Shown here in pieces: positions 1-8,076 of a DNA stretch of 16,866 bases (its first letter is position 1; each line of letters begins with the position of its first letter). The notes below the pieces were generated by a model. The model was not told where the DNA came from and did not search any database. It was given only the letters and a program-made list of their open reading frames with translations. A program made the position numbers and the translations under genes. Origin of the DNA: Flammula alnicola (lineage: Eukaryota > Basidiomycota > Agaricomycetes > Agaricales > Strophariaceae); assembly GCA_015499995.1 (NCBI GenBank), contig JADNRV010000702.1:1-16866 (forward strand), read 5' to 3'.

Positions 1-390
1 ACTATTTAGCATATATTCGCCGGCACATGCTCTGCTTTGGCTAGCGATGGGATCGTCAAATTGGTTGTTCTCTTTGATGATTATGGGTGTGGTAGGAGTA
101 CAGGTATGTCTTGGCTTCTGGTTGTTGCTTGAATAGTTTCAGCAGCTAATTCACCACAGTTGAATGCTTTAACGCATTCTTACACGCAACTGTTGAAAGA
201 TAAACAAATTATCTCGTCGGAAACCATGAAGGAGTACAACGATGTGGCAAGTGGCCGTTCTTTCTACCCTCCTTTATCACGCGCCTAATATCAACTGCCT
301 CAGTTTGTGAATCCTCGTATAAATCCTATTCGCCGAGACGTAGCAGTTATGACACACCAAGCGGAGGTAGTCAGTGTTTGGGAAGAATAA
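1..390 (+). CDS. NUR1: Nuclear rim protein, Nur1/Mug154 family (3' end only)
   Basis: This is the C-terminal part of a gene that starts left of the window. Exons read as 1-103, 160-246 and 304-390, ending in TAA at 388-390. The peptide contains YSPAHALLWLAMGSSNW, a hydrophobic stretch LFSLMIMGVVGVQ, then LTHSYTQLLKDKQIISSE, and ends FVNPRINPIRRDVAVMTHQA followed by EVVSVWEE. This order (a membrane-associated block, the Y-x-x-L-LKDK block, then the PRINP and MTHQAE blocks) is what I recall of the fungal Nur1/Mug154 family. These are inner-nuclear-membrane proteins involved in telomere and rDNA tethering and nuclear envelope organisation. The first intron, 104-159, is GT-AG with a CTAAT-like branch site. 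The second reads best as a GC-AG intron (247-303) with donor GCAAGT; a GT donor at 244 is the alternative and costs one residue. The family call rests on remembered motifs, so the symbol is likely but not certain. Confidence 0.75.
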
Positions 391-597
391 TTCTCTTATG
401 CTTTAATGTCCTTAGATTCTTCGTCGTTAGTATGCATCAGGGATTTTGAGTTCCTATGTACATCAATGCATTGCATGACTGCAACTGAGTATTGGCTGAG
501 GCCTAAGTACATCTGCAACTGTGCGTTAAAAAAAAAATGGGCTTTACCTGTGGAAAACGATAGGCAGCAGTCCAGAAATGTTCCGACCTGAAACAAC

Positions 598-603
598 AAA
601 AAA
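598..603 (-). terminator. RNA polymerase III T6 terminator
   Basis: Six A residues on the plus strand, six T on the transcribed sense, lie directly after the discriminator base of the tRNA. This is a normal Pol III stop signal. Confidence 0.85.
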
Positions 604-689
604 TGCCCATATCGAGAGTCGAACTCGAGACCCTTGCATGGTCAGATATCCTCATAAGTACAATGCTCTACCAGCTGAGCTATACGGGC
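604..689 (-). tRNA. tRNA-Ile(UAU) with a 13-nt intron
   Basis: Read on the minus strand, 689 to 604 folds into a complete cloverleaf. The acceptor stem is GCCCGTA with TATGGGC (one G-U pair). The D arm is GCTC/GAGC with loop AGCTGGTA. The anticodon stem is TTGTA/TGCAA, and the T arm is TCGAG/CTCGA around TTCGACT. The discriminator base is A. Removing a 13-nt intron (652-640), placed after position 37 as in other eukaryotic tRNAs, leaves exactly 73 nt. The anticodon is TAT at 656-654, and the intron contains ATA that can pair with it. Introns are common in tRNA-Ile(UAU) of other eukaryotes. Odd: position 37 is G rather than the A expected for an ANN-decoding tRNA. CCA is not encoded, as normal. 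Confidence 0.9.
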
Positions 690-841
690 TTGATAAAATA
701 GAGTCCTTTAGTCCAACTGTATATGTTTTCTCCTCTTTTGTACTCGAAATATGGCCTAAATATGGGCACTGCGACAACAAATGAACATACATGTTTCTCA
801 CTATTCAGAAAAACAATCCTAGTCAAAGAGTGATTAGGTCT

Positions 842-1847
842 CTAGCCTACAGGCGTAGTTGGATATGCAGAAGGAGGAGGGCTGGCGTGGTCGGTCTCGA
901 AGCACCCTCCTGCGGATAAGTATATAAATCTGGTTCCCACTCGCCTACTTTGCTCAGGCGAGTGTGTTATCCAGATCATAGCTTTCACAGTTGTACCGGC
1001 CGAGCGAACCTTTTCTAGTATCAAGTTCTCTACCAATAACGAAGTTTCCGTGTCTAACGCAGATGTGGGCTCTGTCCAGAGAAAAATCAGCAAAATGAGA
1101 CCAGGGAATAGAGTTTGAAGCTCAAATTAAACATGCATACCGTCGAAGAGAAGGACTTCGGCAGTATTGAGGGACAGAGCCGCGGCAAGCAAGATGCGCT
1201 GACCCTCGCCACCACTGAGGTTCATCCAGGGACGACTCCAGAGGTCGGGGTCGACCCCCCAGGCCTCCCCAACTTCGAATGCGCGTTTGATAACGTCTTC
1301 AGTTGTGCCTTCAATGTCCCGCAGGGCTTGGTGTGCTTGGAGGTTTGTAATGGAGACCAGAAAGTCGTACGGTGAGCCAGGTAGCAGCGCTGGTCTCTGC
1401 GGAACGTATAGGACTCGTGTTCTGTAGGCCGGTATACCTGTCGTGAGCGGGTAAGCATGTGAAGCTAGCCAGCTACAGCAAGAATGGGTGCACCGTATTC
1501 TTGGGGTGTACTAGATTCAGAAGATGCTGTGATCAGTTAATAAGGACACAAACGTCGCCCACATGGAGTATAACTCACGCTCCTCTATACAGACTATCGC
1601 CAGAATGCATGGCCAAGTGGGCAATACACTTCAAGAGGGTTGATTTCCCTGATCCACTCCTTCCTTGCAAAACAAGTACGTCGCCTGATGATTGGTGACA
1701 AAAAAGAGGGTTGTTAAATCGTGAAGGCCTGCTGGACAAGTGAAAAGACTAACCTTCATGTAGACTGAAGCTGATGTTTGAAAATATATTTGAACCCTTT
1801 TCAAGATAGCAAGTGATCTTCCTCAGCTCCAGGATGGGTTCTTCCAT
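842..1847 (-). CDS. Soluble ABC-type ATPase (FetA/YbbL-like), 247 aa
   Basis: Five exons: 1847-1754, 1684-1579, 1510-1494, 1437-1141 and 1071-842; they total 744 nt and stay in frame to TAG at 844-842. The protein is a single nucleotide-binding domain with no membrane segment. It has Walker A GRSGSGKST (residues 39-47), a Q-loop in YVPQRPALLPG (Q86), the ABC signature LSGGEGQR (146-153), Walker B VLLFDE (167-172), the D-loop SALD and the switch histidine in ITHSPEQ (H208). Walker B is split by an intron (1140-1072); reading through it gives a false WTEP in place of DEP. A 17-nt exon links the Walker A exon to the Q-loop exon. Overall it resembles bacterial FetA/YbbL and plant STAR1, which energise a separate membrane partner; that role is inference, and no partner gene is in the window. 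The start is the ATG 37 codons before the Walker A segment, giving the usual N-terminal length of such domains. Confidence 0.85.
1494..1510 (-). other. 17-nt micro-exon of the ABC ATPase
   Basis: The segment is preceded by CTAG and followed by GTGCAC. It joins the exon ending YRG to the exon starting IPAYRTRV and supplies ATPQEYG across the junctions. Without it neither the frame nor the continuity between Walker A and the Q-loop is kept. Confidence 0.75.
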
Positions 1848-2247
1848 GGTGAACGACAAGGAACGTCTGAAACTGAGCGCAGCAAATTGAGATTGTCGCA
1901 AACGTCAGCACACTTCGACAAACGTGCCGCGCGCTGCTACTGAATGGTAATGATAGTAAATTTAGTTGCGTGGGACTCGCATTGACGTCAGGCACAATAC
2001 TTGAGCATGGTGGCATTGAGATAAGTATAGGATGTAATTGCAGAAGGTTCGCAAGTTCGGAATTATTCAGAGGAAGCCTGTCATATCATGCATCACCGCT
2101 GAGGCATATGGAGAGTAAGATTTTGCAACACCCTGGTTCGAGTTGGCCCTAAAAATATGAGCCGGGATTATACGTTTGAGACAGATCGTATGTAGTCAGA
2201 GGGTCGTCTACGATAAATTATACTATGGCTAAATGACAGTAGAGGGC
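1848..2247. other. Intergenic region, ABC ATPase promoter and TOM40 3' flank
   Basis: This gap lies upstream of the ABC ATPase start and downstream of the TOM40 stop; both genes run on the minus strand. Short open frames here carry no recognisable domain. The one clear motif is a perfect TGACGTCA palindrome at 1983-1990. Confidence 0.6.
1983..1990. promoter_or_regulatory. CRE-type palindrome TGACGTCA
   Basis: A perfect 8-bp site for ATF/CREB-class bZIP factors, 136 bp upstream of the ABC ATPase start codon. Position and perfection favour a functional site, but a single 8-mer can occur by chance. Confidence 0.4.
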
Positions 2248-3512
2248 TCAAGGCGGGGGAACCATTCCCATCTCTTCAGGTGTCAAGGTGGTGCTCTCGA
2301 TCATTACACCGACACCGACCTTGGCTTGGTTCTAAATAAAAGGATTTAGTCAAAAACCGGTTCATCAACAAAGAATGCGGAGGACAATACCTTGAAGTGA
2401 TCAATTTCCCCTGATACGAGGAAAGCAAATGCAGGAATGAATCTTTGCTCAAGCAGCGCAGAGACTTTTCCGGTAGAGTCGACCTGAGCCCTAAATTGAG
2501 CGACCCTGAAGTCGTATCGGGCACCTAGTGTCCCAATGGCATCACGACGGTTGGGGGCGTTGATTAATTGCAAATCAGCAGCAACCTCGACTTTTTCACT
2601 CAATTTTTGCCAGTATGTCGCCTGTAAGACACCCTGGGGCTGAACTTGAGCGGTGGCGATCCAGCTCTTATCCGTGCTCGTAATTTTTGCAAGGTAGGAA
2701 TTTGCAAAGTCGCTACCTTGTGGTCCGCGTTGGTAGAGAGACTCGATGCCGAGCGCCAAGTTTTTTGAGATAGATTGAAGGTAGCTGCCGATGTACACGC
2801 CGGAGGCATCTGCTGGGGAGGGGTTGACAGCTTTAAAGTTGAGGTGGAAATCCGATCCCATGAAGTCGTGCTCAAGCTGAATCATATTGTGCCCGGCTTG
2901 TTGCGACAACTAGAATCAACGTGTCAATGGCGGATTATTCACGTTGGAAGACTAGGACTTACTTGAGCCTGCGCTTTGAAGACGTTGTTTGCCGTCCAAC
3001 CGTGGTTAAAGCGGGCGTTAACGCTGCCTTCGTGGTCCATTGTACCTTGAAGGAAGACCTGGGCGCCTGTGAGTGTCTTGTATTGAACATAAAGTTGAAA
3101 ACAATACCTTTTCGTTGGCAAAGTTAACGCCAAGGCTGTATGACGCGGGTTGCACCGATGAACCAAGGACGAAAGAGTGCGTCAATTGAAACAGCGGGTT
3201 GATAGAGAGACTCTTGGTCAAGTCCGCCCGAGCACCATCGAAGATATAGTTGGTGAGGTGGGTGGCTGATTACGAGGTAAACGGAAGACACGACATAACG
3301 GAAACGAGAATGAAGCACATACCCTTCACTTCCTTCTGGGTGTTTTCAACTGAGCCGGGATATGGGAGCCCGAGGTCTACTCTCCAACGCGTGAAACGGT
3401 CGTAGGCATTGAAGAAAGGAGATACGGGAGCGAAGTAGGACGGTACTATGGGTGTGGAGTGCACATTGGGATTAGGTTGCGCGTCCTTTTCGGGCAGGGA
3501 GAGGGAGGCCAT
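2248..3512 (-). CDS. TOM40: Mitochondrial import receptor subunit TOM40, 348 aa
   Basis: This is the beta-barrel channel of the TOM complex, through which nearly all nuclear-encoded proteins enter mitochondria. Exons are 3512-3323, 3265-3108, 3058-2963, 2909-2391 and 2331-2248; they total 1047 nt and end in TGA. The protein has a short polar N-terminus, the segment FNAYDRFTRWRVDLGLPYPG, then porin-3 family blocks: FDGARADLTKSLSINP, QGTMDHEGSVNARFN, QLEHDFMGSDFHLNFKAVNP and GEIDHFKNQAKVGVGVMIES at the C-terminus. Length and order fit fungal Tom40 of about 350 residues. There is no cleavable presequence, as expected. The ATG at 3512 (MASLSLPEK) is preferred over an in-frame ATG at 3560, because the upstream peptide is cysteine- and aromatic-rich and unlike the family. 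All four introns are GT-AG, 49-59 nt. It is divergent from the GT15 gene to its right. Confidence 0.93.
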
Positions 3513-3930
3513 AAAGATGAAGAGAGAAGTGTAACGGTGGCAAGAGAAAAATTGCGCCAAATATGAGCAAGCACCACATATTGGGTAAAGTCACGTCAGT
3601 GGCGACGGCGGCCACAGAACTTCAACTTGTTGTAACAGTACAACAAACTTGTAACCTTTTATTGATAATCACTGCGGTATCGGCAAAAAAATGTCCTTTT
3701 CTACAAGACTGCGCTTTATAGGCTGCCAAGTGCATAGCTAAAAGAACGGAAGATTGTTTCACAGTTCCGATTTATCGCCCCGGTCTCCACTTGTCTGACG
3801 CTCATGTCCGTGGAGTCGCCGTCCAATTCGAAATCTTGCCGGATACGCAAGTTTATATATGAATTCCAGTGCATCCTTCTAATCTTAAATACTCTCTTGC
3901 ATCTCTTCCTTATTATACCACCTTCTCCCC
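3513..3930. promoter_or_regulatory. Divergent promoter between TOM40 and the first GT15 gene
   Basis: This 418-bp gap separates two start codons facing apart. On the TOM40 side, an inverted CCAAT box (ATTGG at 3580-3584) lies about 70 bp upstream of the ATG, a common context for HAP-regulated mitochondrial genes. A half-CRE (ACGTCA) follows at about 3593. On the GT15 side, a TATATAT run at 3854-3860 lies about 70 bp before the start, followed by a pyrimidine-rich stretch. The factor assignments are inference from short motifs. Confidence 0.5.
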
Positions 3931-5805
3931 ATGGCCGCTTATCTTCCTCCTCTACAGATGTCTCCCAGACGTCTTGTCTTCATCGTCTTCGTTTTCGTCG
4001 TAAGTTTATTCTATCTATACACCGAAGCTGTCTCACACCCCGAACATATTGCAGTTTAGCCTCCATTACCTTTTCACCGTCGTATTTAAGGATTATACCC
4101 GGACACCAACTCTCTCCCAGCTGGGGGATCACCTGGGCCTCTCTAATTTCTACGAGAATTCCACAACAACTCAAGAGAAATTCGTAACCTCAGACGAAGT
4201 CTCATCTCCGACAGACTTCACGCAAGGACTACCTTTCTCCGGTAGAGCGAATGCGACGTTTGTTTTTCTCTGTCGAAACAACGACCTCAATGGCGCCATC
4301 TCAAGTATTCAGCAAATGGAAGATCGATTTAACAAGAAACAGGGTTATCCATGGGTCTTGCTGAATGAGGAGCCGTTCACTGAAGAATTTAAGAGGTCAA
4401 CGCATTGACATATGTTTTATCGTTTCTTTCACTGAACGTGTTCTGCAGAAGGGTCAGCGTGCTCACTGACGCCCCGATCCATTTTGGCCAAATACCGGCG
4501 GAGCATTGGTACCAACCCGAATGGATCGACGAGGAGCAAGCGAGGGCCGGACGACTGCGGATGATGGCTCAGGGCATAATTTACGCTGGTACGTCGCGAG
4601 GTTTACAGATTACCTCCTGCGCAGTCGACTCACCGGTTCCGCAATGTAGGTAGCGTGCCGTGCGTAGATCTCCATATCTCCGAGACGTCGGCGTGCCGAA
4701 ATATCATCATTGACACGTCGTTCTTAGTTACAGAAATATGTGTCGATTCAATTCCGGGGTAGGCGCTGCTGGCCTCAACGATGACGACATTGCTAATAAT
4801 CACATTTCGCGGTATAGTTTTTCTTCCAGCATGAATTATTGAAACCCTACCGGTATTATTGGAGGTGAGTTCTACTTGTTTCATCGTCAAGTCATCGCGC
4901 TAATAATGCACTCTAGAGTCGAGTAAGTCAACTAGCCGACACTGCTCTCTTCAACCCATTGAGTAATAAGCTCCCCAGGCCCGACGTTAAATTCTTCTGT
5001 GACGTGAATTATGACCCTTTCAAATTCATGGAAGCGAATGACAAGATATACGGTAAGCCGCACTCCGAACCTACCACGCGCCGTGTTCTCATCCGTGACA
5101 TCTGGTCTAGGCTTCACGATATCCTTGGTGGAATGGGAAGCTACGATACCCACTTTGTGGAGCACAGTCAAGGGTGCGTGAGAATAACACGTTGTGATAC
5201 ACTGTCCTTATCTCGTCACAGAATTCATTGTCGAACACCCCGAATATGTTAGCCCGGATAATTCCATGGGATACGTATCAGACGACCATGGAGAATCATA
5301 CAATCTCTGTCATTGTAAGGGGAAAATATAGATCTTCTCAATTCTTGTTCTCACCTTTTCTTGTCACAGTCTGGAGTAACTTTGAGATTGCCGACATGGA
5401 TTTCTGGCGAGGTGAGGCGTATCAAAAGTTTTTCGAGTTTCTGGAGTCGAAAGGTGGATTTTATTATGAGGTGAGTTGGTAATTTTAGTTGAATGGCGAT
5501 GCCTTATCACCTGGTTCATGTACATCAAGCGATGGGGAGATGCACCTGTGCATAGCATAGCAGCAGCTTTGTTTGCGCGAAAAGATCAAGTCCACTTCTT
5601 CCGAGACATCGGCTACAGACACGACCCATTCCAACATTGTCCTACGGGTGATGACTGGGTGAAAGGCCGGTGTTCTTGTGATCCTAATGATAGTTTTGGT
5701 GCGCACTATGGGCTATTTTTGTTATTTAATTGCGGCTAATTATCTCTTATTTTAGATTACGCCCAAAATTCGTGTATTAGAAAGTATGATGCGTTGTATT
5801 ACTAG
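3931..5805 (+). CDS. Golgi alpha-1,2-mannosyltransferase, GT15 (Kre2/Mnt1 family), copy 1, 397 aa
   Basis: Thirteen exons: 3931-3999, 4055-4395, 4449-4588, 4650-4659, 4728-4758, 4818-4864, 4917-4922, 4979-5052, 5111-5173, 5222-5314, 5370-5470, 5530-5698 and 5756-5805; 1194 nt in frame to TAG. It is a type II Golgi protein: a short cytosolic tail with an RR pair, a signal anchor spanning the first intron, a stem of about 60 residues, then the GT15 catalytic domain. This transfers mannose from GDP-mannose in alpha-1,2 linkage to O- and N-glycans. Motifs are [39 protein letters not shown] and RWGDAPVHS. By my recollection of yeast Kre2 numbering, Y220, E247, E279, E329 and H388 correspond to Y188, E215, E247, E297 and H356, all present. 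Two exons are only 10 and 6 nt. The ATG at 3958 is an alternative start. The exact acceptor class within GT15 cannot be told from sequence. Confidence 0.93.
4650..4659 (+). other. 10-nt micro-exon of GT15 copy 1
   Basis: It is preceded by TGTAG and followed by the strong donor GTGCGT. With flanking bases it codes G-S-V-P just before the active-site tyrosine. The second GT15 copy carries the same coding bases fused to the next 31 nt as one 41-nt exon (6928-6968), which supports the reading. Confidence 0.8.
4917..4922 (+). other. 6-nt micro-exon of GT15 copy 1
   Basis: AGTCGA lies between acceptor CTCTAG and donor GTAAGT. It joins TGGAG to GCCCGAC and supplies the V and most of the E codon in RVEPD. 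A 6-nt exon occupies the same place in copy 2. Confidence 0.85.
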
Positions 5806-5969
5806 ATGTTATCTCGAAACTCCCGCTAGTCGGGTTGATTTTTGCTAATCGATATTCTGCTTTGAATTTGCAATAGACATTGTAGTATAGACGTCATACA
5901 TAAATAGAATCTAAATTGTACTATTTATAACTTTGACGGCAGATGTTCCTGAAATAAAAACAGGCAACG

Positions 5970-6001
5970 CGCCGGCTTACGGCGGTGCGGAACCGCACCG
6001 C
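5970..6001. repeat. Two adjacent GC-rich inverted repeats
   Basis: CGCCG (5970-5974) and CGGCG (5980-5984) form a 5-bp repeat with a 5-nt spacer. Directly after it, GCGGTGCGG (5982-5990) and CCGCACCGC (5993-6001) are perfect 9-bp arms with a 2-nt spacer. The two repeats share three bases. The near-zero spacer of the long repeat suits a dimeric DNA-binding protein better than an RNA hairpin. Confidence 0.6.
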
Positions 6002-6017
6002 AGCAGAAGTGTTGCGC

Positions 6018-6027
6018 CTTACGTAAG
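6018..6027. promoter_or_regulatory. bZIP-type palindrome CTTACGTAAG
   Basis: A perfect 10-bp palindrome with a TTACGTAA core, the half-site pair preferred by Yap/Pap1-like and ATF-like bZIP factors. It lies about 165 bp upstream of the GT15 copy 2 start codon. No such site precedes copy 1, so the two paralogues may be regulated differently. This is inference. Confidence 0.4.
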
Positions 6028-6191
6028 AATGGATCTCAGCGCGGTTCTCCTGTCTCCATCGGTATTTCCAGCACAACACCTTACATCTGCCACTTCTTCT
6101 TCTCACCGTCATACGTCTGGCGCTTTACACAAGGCGCTAGCGTGAGCCCGTATTTTCAGCGTCGTACAATTCAAGCTTCTTTTCAACCAAG

Positions 6192-8076
6192 ATGATGACC
6201 CCCATGCGATATGTTTTCCTTGCCCTGGCCATCCTCGTTCGTAGCCCATGCAAAAGTCTCGCACATTCAGCTGATATCACTTCCTCTACAAACAGATTAG
6301 TTTGCACTATATCATAAGTTTCTCCAATGAAGACTATGGACGCGCGACATCACTCCAGAAACTCAAGTCCCATGTTATAGGATCACAGTCTAACGTACCT
6401 CCGTATAAACTTCCCATTTCTGAAGAATACCGCACGCACCAGAATACTACCTCACCCCAGGGCCGGAAAGCAAACGCAGCCATTGTCATGTTAGGTTCGA
6501 GTCAATGATCTTTATGGTCCAGTACCATGCTAATTAAATGTCCATGTAGCGAGAAACAGCGACCTGAACGGTGTCATCAGCAGCATGAAGCAGTTGGAAG
6601 ATCGTTTTAACAAGCAATTCCAATACCCTTATGTCTTTCTGAACGAGCAGCCTTTCGAGGACAATTTCATCCAGTATATGACGTTCCTTCGCCAAATTAT
6701 TGATTCTTTGCTCAATGCTCGATTTTGCTTCCAGACGTGTGACAGAACTGACAGATGCTAAAGTCCAGTTCGGTCTCATTCCGAATGACCATTGGGTGCA
6801 ACCTGCGCACATTGACGAAGACAAGGCGACTGCATCTCGCGATAAAATGATGAAGGATAACGTCATCTACGGAGGTATGCACATCTGCTCCCCTTCTCGC
6901 ATTATAGCTACTTGACTGTACGAACAGGCAGCGTCCCGTACCGTAATATGTGTCGATTCAATTCAGGTGTAGGTTCTATATTTTGCGTGTTCTCCAGCAA
7001 GAAGATTAAAACATTCTGTAGTTCTTCTATCGTCACGAACTTCTTAAACCATTCCAGTACTACTGGAGGTGAGTCTTACTTCATGTTCCGACTATGGGTT
7101 CCGCTGACGATTTCGCAGGGTTGAGTAAGTTTTGTGCTGTCTCGATTCATGGCCGACACCTTATATCTCGTATAACGCAGGCCTGACGTCAAGTTCTTCT
7201 GCGACCTCGACTATGATCCCTTCTTGATTATGCAAGACCAAAACAAGATGTATGGTAGGTAATCTTGTCAGTCGTTTCTCTCCAGATTCTCATCCTGGTC
7301 GTACGTGCAGGTTTCACAGTATCCCTCTACGAATACGAAGCCACCATCCCGACTCTATGGCAAACAGTCAAAGGTTCGCTTGCTTGCCCTTTTTTTGTAC
7401 CTAGGGAACGATGAATGTCTCTTAGAATTCATCAAGGCTAACCCGGATCTCATTTCGCCCGACAACGCCATGCAATTCCTTTCTGACGACGGCGGCGAGA
7501 CATACAATCGGTGTCATTGTAAGGCTTCATATACCATAGCATTTTTCTTGGTCTCTAATATATATGCCTCTAGTCTGGAGTAACTTCGAGATCGGCAACC
7601 TTGACCTATGGAGAAGTGAAGCGTACTCCAAGTTCTTTGATTTCCTCGATGAGAAGGGTGGCTTCTATTACGAGGTCAGGAGGCTGAGCTAGTTAACCAT
7701 TACACTTTTTGAATGTTGCATTGATATAGCGCTGGGGAGATGCTCCCGTACACAGCATTGGAGCTGCACTGTTTGCGAGAAAGGATCAAATTGTGAGTCT
7801 TCGATATCTGTATGTATATGCCTTGTACGGCCTTAGCTTAAAGGTTCATGACAGCATTTCTTCAACGATATTGGATATCGGCACGAACCGTTCCAGCACT
7901 GCCCACAGGGAGACTCCCACAAACGGGGGAAATGCTGGTGCGACAGCACGCAGAACTTCGGTACGGAAAATTGACTAGATCCTCGTCAAACCCTGTCTGA
8001 CCTTTCTTCTTTTACCTTCCTCCCAGACTACGAATGGTACTCGTGTTTAAACAGATACGATAAAATGTTTGGTTGA
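6192..8076 (+). CDS. Golgi alpha-1,2-mannosyltransferase, GT15 (Kre2/Mnt1 family), copy 2, 383 aa
   Basis: Fourteen exons: 6192-6236, 6296-6494, 6550-6673, 6735-6874, 6928-6968, 7022-7068, 7119-7124, 7181-7254, 7311-7373, 7426-7518, 7574-7674, 7730-7792, 7855-7960 and 8027-8076; 1152 nt in frame to TGA. It is a tandem paralogue of copy 1: from the exon starting RVTEL onward, every coding block has the same length in both genes. It is a type II protein with signal anchor [19 protein letters not shown], a shorter stem than copy 1, and a full catalytic domain. Yeast Kre2 Y220, E247, E279, E329 and H388 correspond by my alignment to Y174, E201, E233, E283 and H342, all kept. The signature reads [16 protein letters not shown] where copy 1 has HGESYNLC. 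Two introns (6495-6549, 7793-7854) are absent from copy 1. The start is the first of two adjacent ATGs. Confidence 0.93.
7119..7124 (+). other. 6-nt micro-exon of GT15 copy 2
   Basis: GGTTGA lies between acceptor TCGCAG and donor GTAAGT. It joins TGGAG to GCCTGAC to complete RVEPD, exactly as in copy 1 although four of the six bases and the introns differ. Confidence 0.85.

Larger units (their letters stand above)
391..841. other. Intergenic region around the tRNA gene
   Basis: No protein gene is supported here. The left part must hold the 3' UTR of the nuclear rim gene, and the right part the 3' UTR of the ABC ATPase gene arriving from the other strand. The only gene is the tRNA at 604-689. 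Short open frames on both strands overlap the tRNA or show no family motif. Confidence 0.6.
5806..6191. other. Intergenic region, promoter of GT15 copy 2
   Basis: The left part (to about 5930) is AT-rich and probably the 3' UTR of copy 1. A GC-rich block from about 5965 to 6030 holds two inverted repeats and a TTACGTAA site, described separately. Nearer the start codon the sequence is pyrimidine-rich without an obvious TATA box. Confidence 0.55.

Noticed and set aside
1060..1093. ABC ATPase fragment with a degenerate Walker B (WTEP instead of DEP)
   Set aside because: The odd residues are intron sequence. Splicing 1141 to 1071 gives an intact FDEPTSALD.
1801..2016. 71-residue minus-strand open frame upstream of the ABC ATPase
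   Set aside because: It runs into the ATPase start in a different frame and has no domain; it is best read as promoter and 5' UTR.
2125..2150. B-box-like GGTTCGAGT suggesting another tRNA
   Set aside because: There is no matching T stem, A box or acceptor stem around it.
3804..4187. 127-residue open frame on the plus strand
   Set aside because: It overlaps exons 1-2 of the GT15 gene in another frame, runs through the first intron and has no family motif.
4589..4758. GT15 copy 1 as a pseudogene broken after IIYAG
   Set aside because: The 10-nt exon and two GT-AG introns restore the frame and the family motif exactly as in copy 2.
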